Part shown: positions 1-7,764 of the stretch, piece by piece
Layout of the letters: each line of letters opens with the position of its first letter
Numbering within the stretch: the first letter of the stretch is position 1
DNA from: CAYJPV01 sp964547975
Lineage (GTDB): Bacteria > Acidobacteriota > Vicinamibacteria > Vicinamibacterales > JAKQTR01
NCBI GenBank assembly: GCA_964547975.1
Contig: CAZJRM010000245.1
Span: 1-7,764, forward strand
DNA: 7,764 nt
Reading direction: 5' to 3'
The notes under the pieces: model-generated
Told to the model about the DNA's origin: nothing
The model's input: the letters and a program-made list of their open reading frames with translations, nothing else
Database searches by the model: none
Translations under genes and position numbers: made by a program

Positions 1-1118
1 GCGTGGCCGAGCCGATCGTGGCGCGGGCCGGCGCGGGCAACGACCAGATCATCGTCCAGCTGCCGGGCGTGGCCAATCCCCAGCGCGCGAAGGACATCAT
101 CCGCTCCACGGCGCTGCTCGAACTGAAAGGCGTCGAGCAGGGACCGGCGCCGACGCGGGAGGCGCTCCTGCAGGCCACCGGCGGCGCGGTGCCGTCCAAC
201 ATGGAGGTCGTGCCGGGCATCAGCGAGGCCGTGGCGCCGGGTGAACGGGCCGAGACGGTCTACTACCTGTTGAAGAAGGTGGCGGCGGTGACCGGGCGCG
301 ACCTGCGCACGGCGCGCCAGACGCTCGACGAGAACAACCGTCCGGCGGTCGGCTTCTCGCTCAACAACGAAGGGGCCCGCAAGTTCGGCAAGTTCACCGG
401 CGACAACATCGGCCGCCGCCTGGCCATCGTGCTCGACGGCCGCGTGCAGTCCGCGCCGGTCATCGAGAGCCGCATCACCGACGACGGGCGCATCACGTCC
501 GGCTCGTTCACGCTGCAGGAAGCCCAGGACCTGGCGCTCATCCTCCGCTCGGGCGCGCTGCCGGCGTCGCTGACCTACCTCGAGGAACGCACCGTCGGGC
601 CGTCGCTCGGCGCCGACTCCATCCGCTCCGGCGTGATGGCGTCGGTCGGTGGCCTCCTCCTGGTCATCGTCTTCATGCTCTTCTACTACAAGCTGGCTGG
701 CATCAACGCCATTGCCGCGATGGTCATCAACCTCACGGTGCTGCTGGCGGCGATGGCCTACTTCGATGCGACGATGACGCTGCCCGGCGTGGCGGGCTTC
801 ATCCTGACGATCGGCATGGGCGTCGACTCGAACGTGCTGATCTTCGAACGCATCAAGGAAGAGCTGGCGGCGCAGAAGAGCGTCAAGCAGGCGATTTCGT
901 CCGGCTTCGACCGCGTCTTCCTCACGATTCTCGACACGCACGTCGCGTCCCTCATCTCGGCGGCGTTCCTCTTCCAGTTCGGCACCGGCCCCATCCGCGG
1001 GTTCGCGACCACGTTGTCGATCGGTCTGCTGTCCAACGTCTTCACGTCCGTGTTCGTGTCGCGGACCATCTTCGAACTGTTCCTGTCGCGACGCCGCGTG
1101 GCGACGTTGAGCATCTAG
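1..1118 (+). CDS. secD: Protein translocase subunit SecD (5' truncated by window edge)
   Basis: SecD pairs with SecF in the inner membrane and uses motive force to help pull exported proteins out of SecYEG on the periplasmic side. The window holds about 371 residues of the C-terminal part; reading is open to base 1, so the GTG at 3 is probably internal. Fragment residues 1-205 are the large periplasmic domain, with a conserved 'RRLAIVLDGRVQSAPVI' stretch near 138-154. From about 211 onward come membrane segments of the RND-like SecD domain. The hallmark helix motif is 'GVDSNVLIFERIKEE' (273-287), whose Asp275 matches the conserved proton-pathway aspartate. It is followed by 'FGTGPIRGFATTLSIG' (326-341). 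The first transmembrane helix and start lie upstream, where yajC is often found. The TAG stop is 2 nt before secF. Identity is very secure. Confidence 0.97.
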   Translation, partial: VAEPIVARAGAGNDQIIVQLPGVANPQRAKDIIRSTALLELKGVEQGPAPTREALLQATGGAVPSNMEVVPGISEAVAPGERAETVYYLLKKVAAVTGRDLRTARQTLDENNRPAVGFSLNNEGARKFGKFTGDNIGRRLAIVLDGRVQSAPVIESRITDDGRITSGSFTLQEAQDLALILRSGALPASLTYLEERTVGPSLGADSIRSGVMASVGGLLLVIVFMLFYYKLAGINAIAAMVINLTVLLAAMAYFDATMTLPGVAGFILTIGMGVDSNVLIFERIKEELAAQKSVKQAISSGFDRVFLTILDTHVASLISAAFLFQFGTGPIRGFATTLSIGLLSNVFTSVFVSRTIFELFLSRRRVATLSI

Positions 1119-1120
1119 CC

Positions 1121-2104
1121 ATGCAGATCTTCACCAACACCCACTACAACTTCATCAAGTGGCGCTGGCACGCCATCATCCTGTCGCTCGTGGTGATCCT
1201 GGCGGGCGCGGCGCACATCGGGACCAAGGGCCTGCCGCTCGGCGTCGACTTCAAGGGCGGGACGATCCTCATCCTCAAGTTCGACCGGCCGGTGGCCGAG
1301 GACGCGGTGCGTTCCGCGCTCGTGTCGCTCCCGGGCGACAAGACCGTGCAGAAGTACGGCGCGGCCGAGGCGAACGAGATCATGATCCGCCTGCCCCAGA
1401 GCGTGGCGGTGGAGCAGGGCGCGCTGCTCGAGCAGGACGTCAAGAGTGCCACCGCCGCCGTGACGGCCGCGAACCTCGGGAGTTTCGAGGTCGTCGGCAC
1501 CGAGGTGGTTGGACCCGTCATCGGCGCCCAACTGCAGCGCAAGGGCGTCTACGCCACGTTGTTCTCGATCCTCGGCATCACGATCTACATCGCGTTCCGG
1601 TTCCGGCCGAGTTTCGCGATGGGCGCGATCGCGGCGACCTTCCACGACATCCTGGTGACCGTCGCGTTCCTGTCGTTCTTCGGCTACGAACTGTCGCTCA
1701 ACGTCGTGGCGGCCATCCTCACGATTACCGGTTATTCGGTCAACGACACCATCGTCATCTTCGACCGCGTCCGCGAGAACTTCCGCAGCATGCGGAAGGA
1801 TTCGCTGGAGGAGGTCGTGAACACCAGCGTGAACCAGACGCTGGGCCGCACGATCATTACTGCCGGCACCACGTTCCTGGCGGTGCTCGCGCTGTACCTG
1901 TTCGGCGGCGACGTGCTCGAAGGGTTCGCGTTCACGATGCTCGTGGGCATCATCAGCGGCACGTACTCGACGGTGTTCATTGCCGCGGCGATCGCGATCA
2001 TCCTCAGCAAGAAGAAGGCGGAGGCGCGCGTGACGTCGGCCCCGGTGGCCGTCGCGGCCGACAACGGCAGCGCGCGCAAGAAGAGCGGCAAGAAGGCCAG
2101 GTAG
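1121..2104 (+). CDS. secF: Protein translocase subunit SecF
   Basis: This is the partner of SecD in the Sec accessory complex. The protein is 327 residues, a normal length for a stand-alone SecF. Visible signatures are a first membrane helix (about 17-32), the 'GVDFKGGT' motif (41-48) that opens the periplasmic domain, 'VGPVIGAQLQRKG' (130-142) leading into the second helix, and 'TGYSVNDTIVIFDRVREN' (203-220). Asn208-Asp209 in that last motif is the family's conserved charged helix site. The C-terminus is a short basic tail (SARKKSGKKAR), common in SecF and probably cytoplasmic. The ATG lies 2 nt after the secD stop without a convincing Shine-Dalgarno, so translation is probably coupled to secD. 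The separate secD/secF arrangement, rather than a fused secDF, is clear from the stop and restart. Confidence 0.97.
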   Translation: MQIFTNTHYNFIKWRWHAIILSLVVILAGAAHIGTKGLPLGVDFKGGTILILKFDRPVAEDAVRSALVSLPGDKTVQKYGAAEANEIMIRLPQSVAVEQGALLEQDVKSATAAVTAANLGSFEVVGTEVVGPVIGAQLQRKGVYATLFSILGITIYIAFRFRPSFAMGAIAATFHDILVTVAFLSFFGYELSLNVVAAILTITGYSVNDTIVIFDRVRENFRSMRKDSLEEVVNTSVNQTLGRTIITAGTTFLAVLALYLFGGDVLEGFAFTMLVGIISGTYSTVFIAAAIAIILSKKKAEARVTSAPVAVAADNGSARKKSGKKAR

Positions 2105-2122
2105 CCCCGTACGCCTCCAGAC

Positions 2123-2938
2123 GTGGGATACCTCCAGGCGATCTTGCTCGGGGCGGTGCAGGGACTCACCGAGTTCCTGCCCGTGTCCAGTTCGGCGCAT
2201 CTCATCCTCGTGCGGCAGTGGCTGGGATGGGACGCGGATCGACTCGGGCTGGCGTTCGACGTCGCGTGCCACGTGGGCACGCTCATCGCGGTGCTCGTCT
2301 ACTTCAGGCACGACCTGTGGGCCATGGCCCGGGCCGTGCCTGACGTGTTCCGGGCCGGGGCCACGGGGCCGGCGCGCCAGGCGCGCCTCATCGCCATCGG
2401 CACGATCCCGACGGTCATCGTCGGGGTGTTGTGGGCCTCGGCCATCGAGTCGTCGTTGCGGACGCCGCCCGTGGCGGCGTCGATGCTGGCGCTCGGCGCG
2501 ATTGGGTTCTTCGTCGTCGAACGGATGGGACGGCGCGTGCGGACCGAGTCGTCGATTGGCGTGGCCGACAGTCTGGCCATCGGGTGCGCGCAGGCGGCGG
2601 CGCTCGTTCCGGGGGTCTCGCGGTCGGGCGCGACGATTACGGTCGGCATGTTCCTCGGGCTGACGCGCGATGGCGCCGCCCGTTTCTCGTTCCTGCTGGG
2701 TGTGCCGGCCATCGTGGCGGCGGCGGGCCATGCGGGGCTGGACCTGCTGAAGACCGGCATCGCTCCGGGCGAGGCCCGGGTGTTTCTCGTCGGGATGGTG
2801 GTGTCGGCCCTGGTGGGGTATGCCGCCATCGGGTCGTTGTTGCGGTACCTCGGGCGCCATTCTCTGGCGGCCTTCGCGTGGTACCGGCTGGTCGTGGCCG
2901 GCATGGTGGTGGCCTTCATGCTGGCGGGGCGGGTGTAA
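2123..2938 (+). CDS. uppP: Undecaprenyl-diphosphate phosphatase (BacA/UppP family)
   Basis: UppP is an integral membrane enzyme that removes a phosphate from undecaprenyl diphosphate. This recycles the lipid carrier used for peptidoglycan and other surface polymers and can confer bacitracin resistance. The 271-residue length is standard. The first signature is at the N-terminus: the (E/Q)xxxE motif is Gln13-Gly-Leu-Thr-Glu17, followed by 'FLPVSSSAHL' with the conserved His26. The second is 'PGVSRSG' at 163-169 with the catalytic-loop Arg167. About eight hydrophobic helices are visible. The start must be GTG: an in-frame stop (2102-2104) lies upstream, no other start codon falls between, and the N-terminus matches the family. 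The gene begins 18 nt after secF with no strong Shine-Dalgarno, suggesting cotranscription and coupling. Linkage to secDF makes this an envelope-biogenesis cluster. Confidence 0.96.
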   Translation: MGYLQAILLGAVQGLTEFLPVSSSAHLILVRQWLGWDADRLGLAFDVACHVGTLIAVLVYFRHDLWAMARAVPDVFRAGATGPARQARLIAIGTIPTVIVGVLWASAIESSLRTPPVAASMLALGAIGFFVVERMGRRVRTESSIGVADSLAIGCAQAAALVPGVSRSGATITVGMFLGLTRDGAARFSFLLGVPAIVAAAGHAGLDLLKTGIAPGEARVFLVGMVVSALVGYAAIGSLLRYLGRHSLAAFAWYRLVVAGMVVAFMLAGRV

Positions 2939-2941
2939 GAC

Positions 2942-3562
2942 GTGGTGCAGTGGCTGCGCCGCAACTTCCTGACGGGCCTCTTCGTGACCGTGCCGCTGGT
3001 GGTGAGCGTGGTCGCGTGCGTCTGGATGTTTCGCGTCGTGGACGGGTTTGTCGGACCGTTCTGGCACCGCTGGACGGGCCTGACGATCCCGGGGTTGGGC
3101 CTGGCAACCACGGCAGCCCTGGTGCTCGCCGTGGGCGTGCTGGCCAGCAACGTGCTGGGCCGGCGGTTGTTGCGTCAGGCCGAGTCCTGGCTGGATCGTG
3201 TGCCGGTGTTCCGGACTATCTATTCGCCAGTGAAGCAGATCGTGGCGGCGTTTTCACCCGACAACGAGTACGGGTTCAAGCGCGTGGCCCTCGTGGACGA
3301 TCCCCGGCGCGGCTGGGTGCTCGGGTTCCTGACCCGGGAGTTCACGATCGACCGCGGCCAGGGGCCGGAATGGCTCGTGGCCGTCTACGTGCCGACGAAT
3401 CACCTCTACCTCGGGGACGTGGTCATCGTGCCGCGTGACGCCGTGCAGTATCCGGATCTGAGCGTCGAAGAAGGCGTGCGCATCGTGCTGACGGGGGGCA
3501 TGGCCCTGCCGTCCCACGTCCACGCCAGGGTCGGGGACATCGGCGGCCGGGATTCGCGCTGA
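2942..3562 (+). CDS. DUF502 family inner-membrane protein of unknown function
   Basis: This is a 206-residue protein of the DUF502 family, which is widespread in bacteria and related to plant COV/LCV proteins; I know of no established bacterial function. The N-terminus is a short basic stretch followed by two membrane helices (about 9-30 and 51-72) separated by 'IPGLGL' (49-54), the usual family layout. The soluble part carries the family hallmarks: 'RVPVFRTIYSPVKQI' (86-100), 'GWVLGFLTREF' (124-134), 'VPTN' (150-153), 'VPRD' (163-166) and a C-terminal 'SVEEGVRIVLTGG' (174-186). The GTG start at 2942 is 3 nt after the uppP stop; a second GTG follows directly, so the start is uncertain by one codon. 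The tight spacing places it in the secD-secF-uppP transcript. No catalytic motif is recognisable. A membrane scaffold or envelope role is only a guess from its neighbours. Confidence 0.9.
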   Translation: MVQWLRRNFLTGLFVTVPLVVSVVACVWMFRVVDGFVGPFWHRWTGLTIPGLGLATTAALVLAVGVLASNVLGRRLLRQAESWLDRVPVFRTIYSPVKQIVAAFSPDNEYGFKRVALVDDPRRGWVLGFLTREFTIDRGQGPEWLVAVYVPTNHLYLGDVVIVPRDAVQYPDLSVEEGVRIVLTGGMALPSHVHARVGDIGGRDSR

Positions 3563-3591
3563 GCGCGGCGGGATCCAGGCCCGGGCCATCA

Positions 3592-3599
3592 AGAGGTGA
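3592..3599 (+). promoter_or_regulatory. Strong Shine-Dalgarno that sets the hppA start
   Basis: AGAGGTGA closely matches the complement of the 16S rRNA 3' end and lies 5 nt before the ATG at 3605. It overlaps an in-frame GTG at 3596 that would extend the protein by three residues. Because the GTG sits inside the ribosome-binding sequence, the ATG is the better start. The preceding genes lack such a clear site, so hppA probably initiates independently and more efficiently. Confidence 0.75.
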
Positions 3600-3604
3600 C
3601 AGTC

Positions 3605-6094
<2,490 letters not shown>

Positions 6095-6135
6095 TTCGAC
6101 GGCCTCTCCGGGGCGTGCGGCGCTCGTCGGAGACT

Positions 6136-6166
6136 CCGGCGGCCGGGGGGCAACCCGGGCCGGCGG
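6136..6166 (+). terminator. GC-rich inverted repeat 42 nt after hppA
   Basis: Two 13-nt arms (6136-6148 and 6154-6166) can pair at 11 of 13 positions, with two G-G mismatches, around a GGCAA loop. It lies just past the hppA stop and could be an mRNA 3'-end hairpin or part of a terminator. No T-rich tract follows, so it is not a canonical intrinsic terminator. Slipped alternatives exist because of the run of six G (6145-6150). Confidence 0.35.
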
Positions 6167-6170
6167 TCGG

Positions 6171-6198
6171 ACCGGATGGCCGATTTCGGCGATCCGGT
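6171..6198 (+). terminator. Stem-loop, likely 3'-end hairpin of the hppA transcript
   Basis: ACCGGAT (6171-6177) and ATCCGGT (6192-6198) are exact reverse complements. After a single G-G mismatch, the interior continues as GCCG / CGGC around an ATTT loop. The result is 11 pairs in 28 nt, placed between the hppA stop and the tonB promoter, where transcription units should end. No U-tract follows (the next bases are GTCTAATGG), so termination would need Rho or an unconventional mechanism, or the hairpin may simply protect the mRNA end. Confidence 0.5.
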
Positions 6199-6236
6199 GT
6201 CTAATGGAAAAGGCGGCCGTTCAGGCGGGCCAAGAA

Positions 6237-6247
6237 GGGGTCAGACC
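6237..6247 (+). repeat. Short palindromic element GGGGTCAGACC before the tonB promoter
   Basis: The core GGTC-A-GACC (6239-6247) is a perfect dyad with a one-base centre, 5 nt before the -35 box. From memory, GGGGTCAGACC-type sequences recur as short intergenic repeats (REP-like) in many GC-rich bacteria, but only one copy is seen here. It could be a repeat remnant or an operator half; the sequence cannot decide. Confidence 0.35.
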
Positions 6248-6252
6248 AGTCG

Positions 6253-6282
6253 TTGACTCTTGTTTTTGGCTCTGGCTATAAT
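6253..6282 (+). promoter_or_regulatory. Sigma-70-type promoter for tonB-exbB
   Basis: The -35 box TTGACT (6253-6258; consensus TTGACA) and a perfect -10 box TATAAT (6277-6282) are separated by 18 nt. The interval is T-rich, in contrast with the GC-rich surroundings. Transcription would begin near 6288-6291, giving a leader of about 45 nt before the tonB start. The -35 overlaps a small dyad, AGTC-GTT-GACT (6248-6258), that could be a regulator site. Confidence 0.8.
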
Positions 6283-6318
6283 CGACCGCCCTCGTGAAAC
6301 CGTGTGAGCCCAGAGGTC

Positions 6319-6324
6319 AGGAGG
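6319..6324 (+). promoter_or_regulatory. Shine-Dalgarno AGGAGG that sets the tonB start
   Basis: A perfect AGGAGG lies 8 nt before the GTG at 6333, the ideal distance. The in-frame GTG at 6294 sits almost at the predicted transcription start and has no ribosome site. The ATG at 6345 is 20 nt from the AGGAGG, which is too far. This decides the GTG at 6333 as the start. Confidence 0.8.
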
Positions 6325-6332
6325 AAAAGCCG

Positions 6333-7052
6333 GTGCCACGCGACATGTTCGGGGACGTCGTTCAGTCCTCAATCACACTCGGGAGCCGGAAATGGTATAC
6401 GGTTCCGCTCTCGCTGCTCGTCCACGCCGTTATCATCGGTGCGATCGTCATCATTCCCTTGATGGCGGCCGACATCCTGCCGACACCGCCGGCGATGATG
6501 GCGTTCGTCGCGGCTCCGCCACCTCCGCCGCCGCCACCTCCTCCACCACCACCGCCGCAAGCAGCGGCGCCCAAACCCGTCCTTGATGTGAATCCGGCTG
6601 CCGCGCCTGTTGAAGCGCCGTCGGAAATCAAACCCGAAACCGGTATCGAAGCCGGGCCTGAGGGAGGCGTGGCTGGCGGCGTCGAAGGCGGGGTGCCAGG
6701 AGGCGTGGTCGGGGGCGTTGTGGGTGGGTTGCCCGAAGCTCCGCCGCCGCCGCCGCCACCGCAGGCGCCGGTCCGGGTCGGTGGAAATATCCGTCCGCCG
6801 CAGAAAATCAAGGACGTCAAGCCCGTCTACCCCAGCATCGCGCAGTCCGCGCGCGTGCAGGGCGTGGTGATCATCGAGGCGACGATCGGTCCTGACGGCA
6901 AGGTCAAGGACGCGCGCATCCTGCGTTCGATTCCGCTGCTCGACCAGGCAGCGCTCGACGCCGTGCGCCAGTGGGAATTCACGCCGACCCTGCTCAACGG
7001 CGTGCCGGTGCCCGTCATCATGACGGTCACGGTGAACTTTACGCTGCAGTAG
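6333..7052 (+). CDS. tonB: TonB energy-transducing protein
   Basis: TonB spans the periplasm to carry ExbB/ExbD-harvested motive force to outer-membrane TonB-dependent receptors. The GTG start gives 239 residues. Order of parts: a short cytoplasmic stretch; one membrane anchor (about 23-45) with Ser27-x3-His31, matching the SxxxH motif of E. coli TonB; a run of 14 prolines (62-75); an Ala/Pro/Glu linker; tandem GGVx repeats (111-133); seven prolines (137-143); and the C-terminal domain (about 149-239). That domain shows the TonB fold pattern: Tyr166-Pro167, 'QGVVIIEATIGPDGKV', 'IPLLDQAALDAVRQW' ending at Trp214, then 'FTP' and a final beta strand. It has its own strong promoter and lies 102 nt before exbB, so the two are probably cotranscribed. 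The substrate of the system cannot be told from this gene. Confidence 0.95.
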   Translation: MPRDMFGDVVQSSITLGSRKWYTVPLSLLVHAVIIGAIVIIPLMAADILPTPPAMMAFVAAPPPPPPPPPPPPPPQAAAPKPVLDVNPAAAPVEAPSEIKPETGIEAGPEGGVAGGVEGGVPGGVVGGVVGGLPEAPPPPPPPQAPVRVGGNIRPPQKIKDVKPVYPSIAQSARVQGVVIIEATIGPDGKVKDARILRSIPLLDQAALDAVRQWEFTPTLLNGVPVPVIMTVTVNFTLQ

Positions 7053-7075
7053 GCCCACCGGTCGCACGACTGGGA

Positions 7076-7109
7076 GGGACCGGCACCGCCGTGGGTACCG
7101 GCGGGTTCC
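7076..7109 (+). other. Possible hairpin in the tonB-exbB spacer
   Basis: GGGACC (7076-7081) can pair with GGTTCC (7104-7109; one G-U), and CGCC (7087-7090) with GGCG (7100-7103), leaving a five-base bulge on the 5' side. It sits in the 102-nt spacer, which holds no other recognisable feature. It might tune exbB level relative to tonB or stabilise a processed end. In such GC-rich DNA it may also be chance. Confidence 0.2.
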
Positions 7110-7154
7110 GGCTTGAACGTCATTGTTGTTTGGTTACCCAGAGGATGGAGAGAC

Positions 7155-7764
7155 ATGAACCTCATCGAGATGTGGCAGCAGATGGGCTTCTTCGCGAAGG
7201 CCATTGCGTACGTTCTGTTCATCATGTCGTTCATTTCGTTCGGCGTGGCCATCGAGCGCTTCTACACCTTCCTGCAGGCCCGCAAGCAGTCCAAGCTGTA
7301 CGCGCCGCAGGTGGCGAAGCACCTCAAGGACGGCCGTCTGAAGGAAGCCGTCGCGCTCTCGCAGAAGAAGGAATACAAGTACAGCCACCTCGCCAAGGTC
7401 GTCCTGGCCGGGCTGAACGAGTACCAGTTCCAGCAGGAGTCCGGCAGCTCGCTGAACCGTGAAGACGTGGTCGACACCGTTCGCCGCGCCATCCAGCGCG
7501 CCTCGGCCCTGACCGCCTCCGACCTGAAGCGCGGCGTGGCCTCCCTCGCGACCATCGGCGCGACGGCCCCGTTCGTCGGGCTGCTCGGCACGGTCGTCGG
7601 CATCATCACCGCGTTCCAGGGCATCGCGGCCACGGGTTCGGGCGGCATCGGCGCCGTGTCGGCCGGTATCGCTGAAGCCCTCGTCGAAACGGCGCTCGGC
7701 CTCATCGTGGCCATCCCGGCGGTGTGGTTCTACAACTACCTGACCGGCCGCATCGAGTACTTCA
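7155..7764 (+). CDS. exbB: ExbB/TolQ/MotA-family proton channel subunit ExbB (3' truncated)
   Basis: ExbB forms the inner-membrane channel that, with ExbD, energises TonB. The reading frame opens at ATG 7155 and runs off the window after 203 residues, with no stop. Three helices are visible: about 11-33, 127-158 and 171-196. The second carries 'APFVGLLGTVVGI' (138-150) and the third 'GIAEALVETALGLIVAIP' (171-188). Thr146, Glu174 and Thr179 match the conserved channel residues Thr148, Glu176 and Thr181 of E. coli ExbB, with a constant offset of two. GGAG at 7147-7150 or AGAGGA at 7140-7145 can serve as ribosome site. TolQ is the close alternative, but the adjacent tonB favours ExbB. Few residues should be missing, since the family is usually about 220-245 long. 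exbD is expected downstream. Confidence 0.94.
   Translation, partial: MNLIEMWQQMGFFAKAIAYVLFIMSFISFGVAIERFYTFLQARKQSKLYAPQVAKHLKDGRLKEAVALSQKKEYKYSHLAKVVLAGLNEYQFQQESGSSLNREDVVDTVRRAIQRASALTASDLKRGVASLATIGATAPFVGLLGTVVGIITAFQGIAATGSGGIGAVSAGIAEALVETALGLIVAIPAVWFYNYLTGRIEYF

Noticed and set aside
1115..3067. Open frame of 650 codons on the - strand opposite secF and uppP
   Set aside because: It runs across several well-supported + strand genes, its translation is Arg/His/Asp-rich low-complexity, and it shows no recognisable domain. Long antisense frames are expected in high-GC coding DNA.
3578..3587. 10-nt palindrome GGCCCGGGCC before hppA
   Set aside because: It has no loop, so it cannot form a hairpin by itself, and GC-only palindromes of this size are common by chance in such DNA.
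3596..3604. GTG at 3596 as the hppA start
   Set aside because: It is part of the AGAGGTGA ribosome-binding sequence that serves the ATG at 3605.
6294..6332. Upstream GTG at 6294 as the tonB start
   Set aside because: It lies only a few bases from the predicted transcription start and has no Shine-Dalgarno; the GTG at 6333 has a perfect AGGAGG at ideal distance.
6288..6332. Riboswitch or RNA regulator in the tonB leader
   Set aside because: The leader is only about 45 nt and lacks conserved riboswitch motifs or a strong hairpin.
7113..7141. Separate promoter before exbB starting from TTGAAC
   Set aside because: No acceptable -10 box appears 16-18 nt downstream (ACCCAG region), so cotranscription with tonB is the simpler reading.

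Overview
The window is GC-rich (roughly two-thirds G+C by eye) bacterial chromosome. All seven genes lie on the + strand, and all encode inner-membrane or membrane-anchored envelope proteins. The style suggests an Acidobacteriota-like organism, possibly of the Vicinamibacteria type. The grounds are separate SecD and SecF, a TonB with a glycine-valine repeat between two proline runs, GTG starts and very high third-position GC. That taxonomic guess is inference from protein style, not a search result.

Left block (1-3562): the 3' part of secD, then secF (2-nt gap), uppP (18-nt gap) and a DUF502 membrane protein (3-nt gap). The tight spacing and weak Shine-Dalgarno sequences suggest one translationally coupled transcript. 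It combines motive-force-driven Sec export (SecD/SecF), recycling of the undecaprenyl lipid carrier (UppP) and a protein of unknown function. Middle block (3605-6094): a long membrane-bound proton-pumping pyrophosphatase, hppA, with its own strong Shine-Dalgarno. It carries residues typical of the divergent K+-independent subfamily that has been described as Na+-regulated H+ pumps.

Intergenic region (6095-6332): two GC-rich inverted repeats lie just after hppA. They are followed by a short palindrome, GGTCAGACC, and a near-consensus sigma-70-type promoter (TTGACT, 18 nt, TATAAT) that begins a second transcription unit. Right block (6333-7764): tonB, then exbB, which runs off the right edge; exbD would be expected next.

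The genes share an energetic theme. The pyrophosphatase can build proton motive force from PPi, and SecDF and TonB-ExbB spend motive force on protein export and outer-membrane transport. Nothing here amounts to a clearly new defence or mobile system. The points most worth checking are the divergent pyrophosphatase with its N-terminal extension, the conserved but uncharacterised DUF502 gene, and the palindrome-promoter region before tonB.
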